Assembly: GCA_003013855.2 (NCBI GenBank)
Contig: PVNU02000922.1
Location: 682,001 to 746,000, forward strand
Source: Liriodendron chinense
Lineage: Eukaryota; Streptophyta; Magnoliopsida; Magnoliales; Magnoliaceae
Reading direction: 5' to 3'
DNA: 64,000 bases
Shown: positions 20,748 through 32,139 of the stretch, piece after piece
Layout: the number at the start of each line of letters is the position of its first letter
How positions within the stretch are numbered: position 1 is the stretch's first letter
Notes under the pieces: generated by a model
The model's input: only the letters and a program-made list of their open reading frames with translations
Database searches by the model: none
Told to the model about the DNA's origin: nothing
Position numbers and translations under genes: made by a program

Positions 20748-20989
20748 AATAAACTGCATACACACCAAACCAAGCACATGAAGGGCGCGCATGCACCCAG
20801 TTCACATGCATATTTTCAAACTAAAAAATAAATAAAAATTCAAACTGCATACAAACCAAACCAAGAACTTGGAGGTTACCTAAGCCGTGCACGATGTGGG
20901 AGAGTTGCTCAGTAAGTGGGCCACACATGCCAGACGCACACTAGGGCAGGTTACTCGTTAGCTGGGCATTTACGTTCTCCTTGTGCATT

Positions 20990-21190
20990 ATTTTTTTTTC
21001 TCTCTATTTTTTCATAAAGGTGGGAGCAGGTACGCTTCCAATAATTTTATTGATGTGACGTCAGAAACAAAAACCATTCAAAACCCTGAAGGGTGCCAAA
21101 CCGATTTACAACCACTAAGCCGACCAAACACAACCAAAACCATAGAGTAGGCAAAAATACAAAAGCGAACTGGCTAAATACAAACTTTGC
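20990..21190 (-). mobile_element. Possible LINE-type 3' tail, minus strand
   Basis: On the minus strand it reads '...caataaaattattggaagcgtacctgctcccacc', then a run rich in A and GA. A similar short tail occurs at about 22130-22190 in the intron of the kinase gene (bounded by gtgggagcatgcc and aattttattgat). No coding part is attached. Confidence 0.3.
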
Positions 21191-21260
21191 TTAACCCTCA
21201 GCTGGGTGAGCATCTTAACCCACACTACCTATGCATTTTCCATTCCATGACTAGCCAAAA

Positions 21261-21688
21261 CTAAGAAGATGAACCTTGGCCCAACAATTGTGCCCCATTT
21301 TGTTGATCTTTGTGAATCCGAATCCCAAGATATAAGTCCCTGATTGCATGCATTTCTGCGGCAATATCTCTCATTTGCATCCGCTGGTTTGGAGACTCTA
21401 CAGAACATGTGATGCCAATTTGGGCCACAGAAGCCAAGCACTCTCCCATTTTACTTTTTGCAATGCAGCGTTGTTCTCCATTGTTTAGATCTTGAACTTC
21501 TAAGAGCAGTAGTGGGTCTACAATCTCCATCACTCAATCAGGTAAAGCCATCTTAACAAATTGATGGAGGCTTAGACCATCTTTAAACATGTCATCAGTT
21601 GGTCTCTTTCCTGTGAACATCTCTAAAAGTAAGATGCTGTAACTGTAGACATCTCCATGTGCAGACGCCTTTCCACCCATTCCATACT
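21261..21688 (-). CDS. LRR receptor-like kinase, exon 2 (kinase C-lobe), with an in-frame TGA
   Basis: An acceptor (TTAATGACAG/AG) places the exon start at 21688, where it completes the PPE of exon 1. The reading frame gives YGMGGKASAHGDVYSYSILLLEMFTGKRPTDDMFKDGLSLHQFVKMALPD, then TGA at 21536-21534, then VMEIVDPLLLLEVQDLNNGE... KMGECLASVAQIGITCSVESPNQRMQMRDIAAEMHAIRDLYLG up to a stop at 21261. In related proteins the stop position is Arg, so a CGA-to-TGA change explains it. The TGA is codon 968 of about 1058. The product would lose the end of the C-lobe, including the conserved Arg near RMQMRD. No other frameshift is seen in this exon. Confidence 0.85.
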
Positions 21689-23069
21689 CTGTCATTAACA
21701 CATCTCGAAATTTCAAGATATCAACGTTCCATTCCAACAATTAAATAAAAATAGGGATTAGTTTTTTACATTAAAGAAGCTGACAATCATTACAAGCATA
21801 TGAAACAATTATCTTATTAATTTTGAAGCGTGAAGTTATCAAGGTATTACTAACAAATGAGTCCCGTAACAAACATGAGTGTAAGAAAAAGAAAAACTTT
21901 GTAACTCAGTGTAAAACAGTTAGTACTAATTGCTTATCCATCGACCTTGCATGCTCAACTGCTGGATGCATTTTTAGTTCAAATTATCTTAACTAAAATT
22001 AAAAAAAAAAAAATACTAAAATGACTCTTTAGTCCTCCAATTCTTCATTTTATTGAGTTTCTTTCTAGTTACCATTGTAGTTGGCTTTTTTCCTTTGGTT
22101 TCCCCTTCCCCCCCCCCCCCCCTTTTTTGTTTGGAAAAATGTGGGAGCATGCCACCTATAATTTTATTGATATAAAAACATCCTTAATCCTCAATATCTA
22201 TTGGGGCTGATCCAACAAAAACAAAAGGACCAAGCTTATCATATGAAAGAGAGAAGAAATAGAATCTACGCGTTGAAACGAAAACAGCAAAACCAATGAG
22301 AGGAGACAGCCACAACAAAATTGCAATTGACGTCTTGTGGCACACTATGTCACCATTGTAGTTGGTTTAGTTGTGGTAATGGAAGTATAACTTTTACAGA
22401 ATGATTTACTTTGAGAGTTTTAGGGTTGGTAGGAAAAATGGGTTAATCTCAAGTTAATTAATCGTATTCATGCGTTAGATATCAATTATTTAGGTAGGAT
22501 TAAACATAATTCGCATAGCCAACAATTTATATAATCTCCAATACTAATATTGACTAAAATGAGACGAGCTCATTTTCCAGCGTCTGCCAAACAGTCAGGT
22601 ATGAGGTATGTTGTTGTTGTTATTTATGAGAAACGATTCAGTGCTCTCAGAGCAATTGCATTGAGACATTTGGACAGTTCAATAAATTGATGCAGATTGT
22701 CCATGGTCTTCTACCTATTTCATGGGTCCGCTGCTGTAAATAAAAGTAAAATAAAAAATAAAAGAAAAAATAAATCACAATGATTGGATGATTCATCGAC
22801 CTCTAAGTTTACCTCTTTTTTTAAGCCATTCCTATTTGGAAGACATGAATGGAATGGTTAGGATTGCCTGATAAAAGTGATTCGTTAGTTCCATAACCCA
22901 TCGACGATGGGATTCAACGAATAGACGGCCAAAAGCTTTTGTTGTCACTATTTTTACATCAATGATCTTGACAGTCCATTTGATAGGCTATTGATTGGGT
23001 GTTCATACTCATCCAATCTTGTGATTTTTACATGGCTAAAAGAAGAAAGAAAAAGCGTGAAATTGTTAC
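21689..23069 (-). other. Intron of the LRR receptor kinase gene
   Basis: The donor CCTCCAG/GTAACAAT (exon end at 23070) and acceptor TTAATGACAG/AGTATGG give an intron of 1381 bp within the APE region of kinase subdomain VIII, the usual intron site of this LRR kinase subfamily. It contains a 15-nt C run at 22108-22122, A-rich tracts and a short LINE-like tail, and no other gene. Confidence 0.85.
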
Positions 23070-25818
23070 CTGGAGGAATATAGCCAACAGATCCCTTGAT
23101 ACCGGTTGAGCTGGTTTGATCTTGAGAGGTATTACTGGCAGCATTAGGAAGGAACCTTGCTAATCCGAAATCACCAACATGGGCACAAAGGAGATCGTCC
23201 AGCAGAACATTGCTTGGTTTTAGATCGCGATGAATGACCGGTGTGCCGCAATGGTGATGAAGATACTCCAATGCAGAGGCAACATCAATCGCTATATCTA
23301 GCCTCTGAATAAAGTTCAAGCTCCTCAACTCATGCTGGTCGTATTCATTTGGATGCAACCACTTCTCTAGACTCCCATTAGGCATGTACTCAAACACTAG
23401 AGCTTTGAAATCATTGCCTTTAAAATCAATGCTTGAGCAAGCAGTTATGATTTTAACTAGATTCCGATGCCGGATATTTCTCAAGGCTTCACATTCGGCG
23501 AGGAAACTCCTTGAAGCTCCTCGTTGTTGAAGATCGAAAACTTTCACCGCAACTAGTGTTTCATCAAGATCTAGAATTCCTTTGTAAACAGAACCATAAC
23601 TTCCCACACCAAGCAAATTGTCTGAAGAGAATCCACCAGTGGCTTTAAAGAGCTCCGTGTAAGAAACGTTTAAAAAGTGGCCCTCGAACAAAGTTGCAGG
23701 CAAAGGCTTCTTGTTGGCCTTTCTTCTGGCCAGATAAAGAGTAGCAAAGAGAAATGATAGAAGAATCAAACCCAAAACTGAACCGACGATGGAGAATATT
23801 AATCTTAGAGAAATTGACCTTCCATGTTTCTTAGAATCTTTCTTTGGGCATGCAGGCAGCTGTAATTGTGGGATACCTCCACAAATCCTCTTGTTTCCAA
23901 GGACTGAAAATGCACTGACGTTTTCGAAAATCCCTTGATGTGGGACTTCCCCATCGAGATCATTGGATGACAAATCCAAGTACTCCAGAAATGGAAATTT
24001 CTCCAGAACCAATGGAATATGCCCAGACAAGTTATTATGAGAAAGATCTAGAAGTTTAATACTTTCTAAGTTCTTCAAACCGGGAGGAATGGCTCCTTGG
24101 AAGAAGTTATTGCTCAAATTAAGAATTTCCAGTCTCCGGCAATTGCGTAATGCGCTAGGAATTTCACCCATCAATTTATTGTGAGCAGCATAAAAATCAT
24201 GAAGTTGTTCCAAGTTACCAACTTCGGACGGTAGAGATCCGACCAAAGAATTCTCACCTACCGCAAGTTCAATCAGCGAAGGACTGCTTAAAACTTCTTT
24301 GGGAATGGTACCGTTAAGCTCATTTGCAGTGAGGGATAATTTTTGAAGATGGCGGCACTTCCCAAGACTCGAAGGGATACTTCCCTGCAAACGATTTTCA
24401 TATAAATCGAGTACAACCAATCCAGTGATGTTGCCAATAGAGGATGGGATTTCTCCAGAAAGTCTGTTTCGGTGCAAATGCAAGCCTTGCAAATTTCGAA
24501 GCTTCCCAACACCAATAGGAATGGTACCCGTGACAGAGCTCTCATATATACCTAGACGATTTAAGTTGAAGAGATTGCTAATATCTGTTGGGATGCTTCC
24601 ATATATTGGGTTTCCTCCTAACCCTAGTCTTGTTAGGTGGGTAGAGAGATTGACGATGGTGTGGGGCAGTGTTCCTCTCAGCTGATTGGAACCTATGTCT
24701 AATATTTCCAAACGGCTGCAATTGGTCAAAGAAGTGAGGAAACTTAAGTCATCGTCTCCTTCTCCACCTCCAAGCTTATTAACAACTATATTTAAGATAC
24801 GAAGATCCTGTAGTCTTCCCATATTTGCAGGCACAGGTCCACTCAAATTATTAAAAGCAAAATCAACATCAACAAGTCCTGAAGCATTGGGTAATGAAAC
24901 AGGTATCGATCCCGTAAATGGATTTCCTCCAAGGTAAAGAAATTTGAGATTAGGAAGGGTGAGACCTAGATTGGCTGGAATGTTTCCATAAAGTCGGTTA
25001 ACTACGACAGAGAAACCGAAGATGGATGAGAGGTTGTAAAGCGATGGTGGGATCAGACCAGACAGTTTATTTGAAGAGAACCGAAGAAATTTTAACTTCA
25101 CTAGCCGTCCTAGCTCATTTGGAATGATTCCTTCCAAACTGTTATCATTTAGATAGAGGTAAACAAGAGACGAGAGGTTCCCGAGTGCTGGTGGGATGTT
25201 GTCTATGAGTTCGTTACGGCCAAGATCCAACAACAGGAGCTTTGACAGAGAGCTAAGCTCGACAGGAACTCTTCCCTCGAGCTTGTTTCGATTTAAATTG
25301 ATGGATCTGATTTCCAAACAGTGGGACAGGTTGTCGGGGATTCCTCCTTGCAGCCTATTATCGCTCAGGTCAATATACCGAAGCCGGTAGAGCCGGCCGA
25401 TTTCACGGGGGATTTCACCATGGAAGCTGTTGCTCGAGAGGTCGATACTCCTGAGGAAGGTGAGGTTTGCTACGCGAGGTGATATGGCCCCCGCCAATCT
25501 GCTGGACACAATATTCAAGGCAGTGACTCTTTGAGGATGCCGTCGACCGCATGTGACTCCTTCCCAGTTGCAGAAATGGAATGAATCGTTCCATGAGTTG
25601 AAGACCCGGAAAGGATCTTCGGATATCCGATCCTTGAATGCAATCAAGGCCAGTTTATCCGTCTCGTTTCCTAATGCCGGGGATCCCATTCCAATGCAGT
25701 TCATGCATGGGAGAAGGAAGGGCAGGAGGAGTAATGACCAAAATGCCCTTGGACGAAAAAGCCCAAGCTCCATCCTTCTCATCTTTGGGCCGGCTACAGA
25801 AGAAGAAAACCAGTACAA
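23070..25818 (-). CDS. LRR receptor-like serine/threonine kinase, exon 1 (subfamily XII-like)
   Basis: Exon 1 encodes 916 residues plus one base. Order: signal peptide (hydrophobic LLLLPFLLPCMNCIG, about 29-43), LRR N-terminal cap (about 50-90, with the CNWEGVTC motif), some 20 LRRs to about residue 625, a juxtamembrane segment, one transmembrane helix (about 672-697), and a kinase domain from about 724. The kinase has GVGSYGSVYKG (737-747), VAVK Lys759, Glu775, HRDLKPSN (863-870) and DFG (883-885). The overall layout matches pattern-recognition receptor kinases of the EFR/XA21 type at the plasma membrane. Two oddities: the loop is HRD, whereas most of this subfamily have HCD, and the APE motif reads PPE. 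ATG at 25818 is the first in frame; ATG at 25782 or 25773 would give a more usual signal peptide. The exon itself is intact, but exon 2 carries a stop. Confidence 0.92.
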
Positions 25819-25901
25819 GAAAAAAGAAAAGAAAATTTAAAAAAAAAAAAAAAAAAACAAAGTCCAGGAGTATGTGGTGGGGCGTAACCTTCCAACCTTT
25901 C

Positions 25902-25915
25902 GTATATTTATTATA
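25902..25915 (-). promoter_or_regulatory. Probable TATA box of the LRR receptor kinase gene
   Basis: The minus strand reads TATAATAAATATA, about 90 bp before the ATG at 25818. An A/T homopolymer tract at 25838-25858 lies in the leader. The duplicated promoter of the pseudogene near 8590 has lost this motif (tctatttagg on the plus strand). Confidence 0.5.
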
Positions 25916-26022
25916 GGAGTTGATTGTGCCTTCGTCGCGCGACCCAGAAGACACGCACCGTGTGTCACCACATACGGACCCCATCAAAATCATGCACATG
26001 TGTTCTCTTCCCAGTTGGTGTG

Positions 26023-26560
26023 GGGCAGCGAATTAGGTGTTACCCCGCGAACAGCTTAGTGGGTGTTACCCTACCGTGTGGCCCACATGGATATTATTTT
26101 GTATATCCACGCCGTCCATCCGTTTCGACATCCTAATTAGGATGCTCTTACAAAAATTATGCAAATCCAAATCTCAATTAGGCCATACCACTGGAAACAG
26201 TGCTGATTGACTGCCCACCATTAAAATTTCCAAAGAGCCCATCATAAGGTTTTGGTAATGTTTATTTGCAATCCAAGCTCTTGATAATGTCAAGAAGGTC
26301 TGGATGAAGGGAAAAGTTAAAGATAAGCTTGATCTAAAACTTTTTTGGTCCACAAAATGTTTTTAATGATTATTCATCACTCTTTTTATTGGTATGGTCC
26401 ACCTGAGATTTGGATCTTCTTATAATTTTGGATCGCTTCCTAAAATTAGATGTAACAACATATGGATGGCATTGATATACAAAAAATATATCAAGGTAGG
26501 CCCCACACGGTAGGGGTAACACCCACTAAGGTGTTACCAGGTAACACCTAATTCGCTACC
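26023..26560. mobile_element. Mutator-like MITE with 9-bp TSD (one mismatch)
   Basis: The ends are GGGCAGCGAATTAGGTGTTAC and its near-inverse. The inverted repeats extend more than 60 bp inward (cttagtgggtgttaccctac on both arms). GTTGGTGTG at 26014-26022 and GTTGGAGTG at 26561-26569 form an imperfect 9-bp TSD. It lies about 200 bp upstream of the kinase start, so it may sit in the promoter. Confidence 0.88.
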
Positions 26561-26599
26561 GTTGGAGTGACGCTAGTGCCAAAACAAAAGGAGACTTGC

Positions 26600-26967
26600 T
26601 AGTTTGACGGTTGATATGCTGCCACCGGGAAATTGTACACAGTCTGATTTTGGGACCCAGTGTTGAAAAGTCATCGTATAATTGATTGTTTAGAGAATTC
26701 GGACCATGCCGTCCATGTTTTGGATCAAACTGATAATTTTGTTTTACCTTCATCCCAACATGCATGTGTGACCTCACAAACAGGTTGGATGGAAAATAAA
26801 CATTACAGTGGGTACTAGAAAGTTTTTAATTGCAGACATTCAATGATCACTATTTCTTGTAGTGTGGTCCACTTGAGATTTGAATCAGCATATTTTTTGG
26901 AATCATGCCCTAAGATGAGCTGAAAATACTGATGGTCAGGTGTATATACCACGTATATCAAGGCGAG
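26600..26967. mobile_element. Degenerate Mutator-like MITE
   Basis: It has internal words of the group (ggatcaaactgataatttt, acaggttggatggaaaataaac, agtgtggtccacttgagattt, gatggtcaggtgtatatacc) but no clean termini. The next element inserted at its right edge. Confidence 0.55.
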
Positions 26968-26976
26968 CCCATGGTC

Positions 26977-27516
26977 GAGAGCGGATTGGGTGAGACCCCG
27001 GGCTCACCTAAGACTGTGCGGCCCTTACGATGGGGCCCACCTTGATGTATGTATTATATATCCACTCCGTCAATCCGTTTTTCCAGATCATATTAGGGCA
27101 TTATCCCAAAAACGAAGTAGATAAGATTATCGGGTGGACCATACCATAAGAAACAGTGGTGATTGACCATCCTACCATTAAAAACTTCTTAGGACGCACT
27201 TTCATGTTTCCGTAGTGTTTATTTACCATCCAATCTGTTGATAAGGTCACATAAGCCTGGATGAAGGGAAAAAACAAATATCAGCTTCATCCAAAACTTC
27301 TGCGGCCCATTAATGGTCAATCACCACTGTTTCCTATGTTATGGTCCACCTGATGATTGGATCTGCTTTCTTTTTGGTTTATACCCCTAAATTGATCTGG
27401 AAAAATGGATGGACGGCGTGGATACATAATACATATATCAAGGTGGGCCACACGGAAACCCGCAGTAAGGGCCGCACCGTCTTAGGTGAGCCCGGGGTGT
27501 CACCTAATCCGCTCTC
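26977..27516. mobile_element. Mutator-like MITE with perfect 9-bp TSD CCCATGGTC
   Basis: The left end GAGAGCGGATTGGGTGAGAC mirrors the right end. The arms match for over 55 bp, including 'gggctcacctaagac' and 'gtgcggcccttac'. CCCATGGTC lies at 26968-26976 and 27517-27525. The element is 540 bp and non-coding. A sister copy lies at 58936-59459. Sequence from 27550 to 28160 shows nothing recognisable. Confidence 0.93.
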
Positions 27517-28172
27517 CCCATGGTCAAGGAAACACCCACTAACGTGCTGCCCGGGTAACGCGGAATCTGCTCCCGGGCGATTATGCGGCTTTTTACACTA
27601 TTAAAACATGCTGTGAGTGTACTTTCGTACATCGATGCTAATGTTCCCTCATTCTACAATTGTGTCTGATCTGAAACGTACATTAGCTAGGTAGGTCACA
27701 CTTTAAGCATGCCATGGTGAAGAAATAGATAGGATAGGTATCTAATGCGTGTAGAATTATAATAAACTTGCCCACATCTTTTGGTTTTTTTGACAACTTG
27801 ACAACACTCCAACAAGCTGTTGTTGCTGATTTCATAGCATATGGATTTTTATGATAGGAAATTCATGATGGACGGTTCCGATCATTGTCTTTCTGTCATG
27901 TTGTGACCTGTCGGGGTATACCGTATACATAGGTTGCCTTAGTAGTGCGTTACACTGTCTGCACAGGGATAGACTACTTTGTTAGTTTTGCACCACTTTC
28001 AAGATTGTGGTGGTTCATCCTCCAGAACACATCTGGTGCAAATGCACAGCAATGACATCCATGGTAGTCGTCGGTCCACATTTGAACGGAGAACATCTCT
28101 AAAATCATAGTCACGCTTCATTGATTATCTTTTTATTTATTTATTTATTTTATTTATTTTTAGAGTTAAATG

Positions 28173-28934
28173 TAGAGGTGGGCAACGATCCGGGCCGAGC
28201 CAAGTTAGCCCTAGATTGGTTTGGCTTGTTTTTTACCACCGCAGTTTGTGGATCAGTTTGGTTTGGGTTTCGGCCCAACCCATGTGGCCTGAGTTTGGTT
28301 TGTTCCATAAAAATCTGGTTCGAGCCAGGATCGGTTTGGCCGAAAATTTCAAACCGGGCCGGGCTAAGTTCAGACAAAAGCAACTACTTTTTTCCTTGTT
28401 TATTTAATTAGAAAATAATTTAAAAAGTTAGAAAAAAAAAAGTACAAATGTATATTACTATATAATGTTTAACATCCTTCAAAGGAGTGCAACTTCAAAA
28501 TAGACATATAAGAGTATTTTCCAAACAAAACTACACAAGCATAATTTTACAAGTGCAAGGAAACAATGTGCTTATATGTATTATGTATTATCCATGTCAT
28601 CATGTATATGTATTATTCATGCTGTCCATCTGTTTTACATATCATTTTAGGACATGATCCCAAAATGGAATCATATCCAAAGCTCAAGTGGATCACACCA
28701 TAGGAAACAGTGTGCTTATAATCTACGAGCCGAATCAAACCGAGCTGAATCAAATCAAGCTTCAAGCTGAGCCGAGCCAGTACTGCCCTAGTTTGAGCTT
28801 GGTTTGTTTTTTCAAACGTGCTTGACTCGGAGGCTTGGTTGGGTTTGAACTTCCATTTGAACCAATCCAAGCCGAGCTTTTTCGAACCAATCCGAGCTGA
28901 GCTTTCGAGCTGGCTTGGTTTGTGCCCACCTCTA
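28173..28934. mobile_element. hAT-like MITE with 8-bp TSD
   Basis: The ends TAGAGGTGGGCA and TGCCCACCTCTA are perfect inverted repeats of the hAT form. GTTAAATG (28165-28172) and GTTAAATT (28935-28942) make an 8-bp TSD with one mismatch. The subterminal parts are rich in 'gagccgagc/ttcgagct' and 'tttggttt' words. A fragment of a Mutator-like MITE left arm is nested at about 28600-28710. There is no transposase. Confidence 0.88.
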
Positions 28935-29214
28935 GTTAAATTTTACCCAATTAAAATATTATTTTCAATGTTGCAGATTCATCTAAGTATAGTGACGTAT
29001 GTTTTATGGCCCCTTTAGCATATATAGATCCACAATTTGATGACATATTTTTTTGTTCATAAGAGTTTCAATACGAGGTCATGGGTCCAAGTACCCATAG
29101 TGGTATAAAAGAAAAAAAAGCTACTTTGGTGTTAAAAAAAAATGTATTTGGGCAAATGTCTTCGTATGTGATTCAGTGAATTTGGAATACAAACAATAAG
29201 AGGAAATGGACCTG

Positions 29215-29404
29215 GAGATATAGGGCTGCACAAATTCAATTTAGGATCCATTTATCGAATTGAATAAATTGAATCAAATCAAATCGTTTGAAGATCAATT
29301 CAATTCAAATTACTTTTAAAAAAATTTTCAATTTTCGATTCCGAATTGATATATCGAATCGAATTGAAAATTCAATCATTTTGTATCGAATTGAGAGAGA
29401 GAGA
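29215..29404. mobile_element. Possible truncated hAT-like MITE, AATTCAAT-rich
   Basis: It opens 'tagggctgcacaaattc' and has repeated 'gaattgaa' and 'tcaattcaa' words forming imperfect inverted repeats. It ends in a short GA run next to the Tat LTR. No matching right end was found. Confidence 0.35.
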
Positions 29405-30214
29405 TGTTCTGGGTAAATTTGGGATACCCCGCTTTTGTGTGGTCAAAGCTACGCATGAGTGAAAACTAGGATCATCTATCTTCGAGCCCGAGCACTCGGT
29501 ATTGGCCACGCCATGTCTTATAGCGATCGGTTATTTGCTTAGCCCGCGGTTGGCACCGATCGATTGCTTGCTTACCCAAACGGTCGGCATTCTTCAGTGT
29601 CTAACCGAATTCATCAGACCCAAGCGGTCGGTATCAAGAAATCTACCGAAGATTCATTCCATGCCTTGGTGCTTGTCTACTTCTTTATCCACAACCGACC
29701 GTGGATGAGTGGATCTACCATCCACTACGCCCGACCGACCACTATTCTCCGAGCGTTACCAGTGCTACTCCCCAGGCAATCAGGACTTTGTTATGTATCC
29801 TGCAAACCATGGGATTCACTTCCACAGTTAATAAGAGAAATATCCGCATGACGTAGATAATCTCGCGACTTATCTCTAAACTAATTACATATCAATCTAT
29901 GATACGTAATCCATCCTACGCAAATGTAGATCTTGACAGAGTGAGAATCCTACCCAATTACAGTAAGGATTCACATTATAAGTATCTCTCCATGCCATGA
30001 TCTAAGGTACGCACACATTGAGCAACAAAGCATAATTCTTCTTCGATCATTCTACAATTACTAACTTAGGCATCGGAGGGCCATCAGCCGGAACCACCGG
30101 TGGCCGTCCTAACCTTTGGTGGTATTTATAGGATCCCTATCATCCTTTGAATCAAACGGCGGAGGCTCAAGTTGGTCCTTGACCAACATCTGGTGACGAG
30201 ATTTACCGTCAACA
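29405..30214 (+). mobile_element. 5' LTR of plus-strand Tat-type element (left end uncertain)
   Basis: The right end ...CGTCAACA is fixed by the PBS-like sequence that follows. A TATA-like TATTTATAGG lies near 30121-30130. The left end is set at TGTTCTGGGT after the GA run, by position only. The interior carries repeated 'cggtcggcattc/gcggtcggtatc' words. No matching 3' LTR is present in the window. Confidence 0.55.
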
Positions 30215-30217
30215 GAT

Positions 30218-30234
30218 TGGCGCCCACCGTGGGG
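30218..30234 (+). promoter_or_regulatory. PBS-like sequence of the plus-strand Tat element
   Basis: TGGCGCCCACCGTGGGG follows the LTR end ...AACA by three bases. TGGCGCC starts are typical of Tat/Athila-type primer sites. I cannot name the tRNA with certainty. Confidence 0.65.
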
Positions 30235-30276
30235 CTTACTTGCTTTGCCTTCGCCATCTTTTGAGGTCACTTCGCG

Positions 30277-31870
30277 ATGCCGTCAAAGAAAAGCTCGAGA
30301 CACGGATCGAAAACCACCGCTCAAGCAAAATCTGCCCACAGGGAAGAAGAGCCGAGTATGGCACAAACCCAGCCTTCTAGAAGCCATACTCGATCAAGAA
30401 CAATGCATGGAAGGGAGGCAGCCATCCTTCCTCCGCCGCCACCATGACCGACAATGGACGACCCTACATGGGGAAATATTATGGAGGCCGATATTCAGAA
30501 CGTTCGATCGGAGGTGATGCGCCCCGCAAATATCGCGAATCGGATAGAGCGTCACCTACCACCTATGTTTGCTCCGCGACAGGAGGGGGGCTCTCACCAA
30601 AATCAGGAAGTCAGTCGAGCTCTACCTACTCATAGAGTTCAACCACCTGTAGAACTTATCCCTCCTTCGGTGGTCCAAGATCACCAACAAGATGACGATG
30701 CGGAGAAAAGGCTTCTTGTTGGTGACTTACGTCATTCGTTGGATGCCCGACATCGACATTTACGATGCCTGACGTCGACATCATAGACTGAATGAAGTAC
30801 AAAGAAGGGGCGATCACGTACCTAAAGAAGCGACAGAAGTTTCAAGCACCAGCCGCCCTCCAAACTGGGAGAGGGAGTTAGAAAATTTAAAGAAAAGTTT
30901 ACAAAGATAGAGCAACAACGCGTCCCAGGCGTATCGACGACATTGCAAGCAATGATCGATTAAACCGAGTCTCTGTTCACGAATGGAATCATGCAAGAAC
31001 CTCGACCTAAAAATTTTTGGCCACCTAGCAGCATTCCATCTTACAACAGATCTGGTGACCCAATCGAGCACGTCGAGGTCTTTAAGGCCTATATGCATCT
31101 GGAGGGGGTTAGTCAGGCTATTATGTGCAGAGCGTTCTCCATCACCCTCAAGGGTGTAGCCCTCACCTAGTTCCGCAACCTCAAGCCTAAATCCATCGAC
31201 TCCTTGTGCAACTATGCGCCTTATTCCGATCGCAGTTCATGGGGAGCCGTACCATGAAGAAAACCACCGCTCACCTGGCTACCATGAAGCAAAAGAGCGA
31301 CGAGTCCCTAAAGCTTCCTTGTCCGATTCACATCCGAAGTAGTACAGGTCGAAGGCTACACCGACGAAGCGGGCCTCCCGGCACTCCTCAACGGTGTCCG
31401 TGATAAAGAATTCAGATGGGCCCTCGAAAAAAATACTCCATAAACTATGGCCGAGTTTCAGGCAAAAGCTTAAAAATATATCAACGCCGAGGAATTGGCC
31501 AAGGCCAGAAGAGAGTCCGAAGCATAGCAACACAAGAAGAAAAGAAAGCCAGAAGAAAGAAAAAGAAAGGACGATCGACGCGATCGGTCTCCCAAGAAAG
31601 GTCCTCTAGAAGGATGTTACAGAGAATACACCCCCCTCAATACTACCACCGAAAAGGTCTTGATGCATATCAAGGACCAGAAGTACATGACTTAGCCACC
31701 CAAGTTGAGAGTTGATCCCAACTCTCGGGATAAAAAAAAAGTTTTGTGAGTATCACTAAGACCACGGACATTTCACCAGGGATTGTATCTCCCTGAAAGA
31801 CGAGATTGAATCTCTCATCTGTCGGGGTCACCTAAAATCTTACATAGAGCGCATCAATCGTGAGCGTGAC
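30277..31870 (+). pseudogene. Tat-type gag relic
   Basis: The frame from ATG 30277 runs MPSKKSSRHGSKTTAQAK... to a TGA near 30443, then continues as MDDPTWGNIMEADIQNVRSEVMRPANIANRIERHLPPMF. The gag core reads FWPPSSIPSYNRSGDPIEHVEVFKAYMHLEGVSQAIMCRAFSITLKGVALT, then a TAG where Trp is expected. Later, GVRDKEFRWALEKNTP and INAEEL precede a zinc-finger-like CEYH-stop-DHGHFTRDC near 31744-31788. At least six stops or frameshifts are visible, so it is dead. The form is that of Tat-lineage gag and resembles the minus-strand relic at 40056-41305. Confidence 0.85.
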
Positions 31871-32139
31871 AGGTCGCTATGGCAAATGGACTGTCGACGA
31901 CAAGATTCTACTATGTAAGACTCAACTCGTCAAAGACAAGGCCAGAAAGGAGAAAAAACCCATCAGGAACCCTCTGAACCAGCAGGAAAAATCCACACCA
32001 TCGCCGGTGGACCAGGGGGAGGTGGCGATTCAAACAACGTGAGGAAGGCCCACACTAGAAGGGCCTATGAAGCATACAACATGGAAAGGTTGGAAAAACT
32101 ACCCGACTAGAAGCGATAACCAATCATCTTCTCTGAAGA

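Noticed and set aside
22954..23069. C-terminal extension of the kinase ORF past PP (GNNFTLFLSS...)
   Set aside because: The frame runs over a good splice donor into the intron. Joining to exon 2 restores the standard kinase sequence, so the extension is read-through.
28121..28411. ORFs on both strands inside the hAT-like MITE
   Set aside because: Their content follows the repeated 'ggtttggtt/gagccgagc' words of the MITE, and no transposase motif is present.
29502..29851. Two overlapping ORFs in the Tat LTR
   Set aside because: LTR sequence with repeated cggtcgg words; no domain, and it lies upstream of the PBS.
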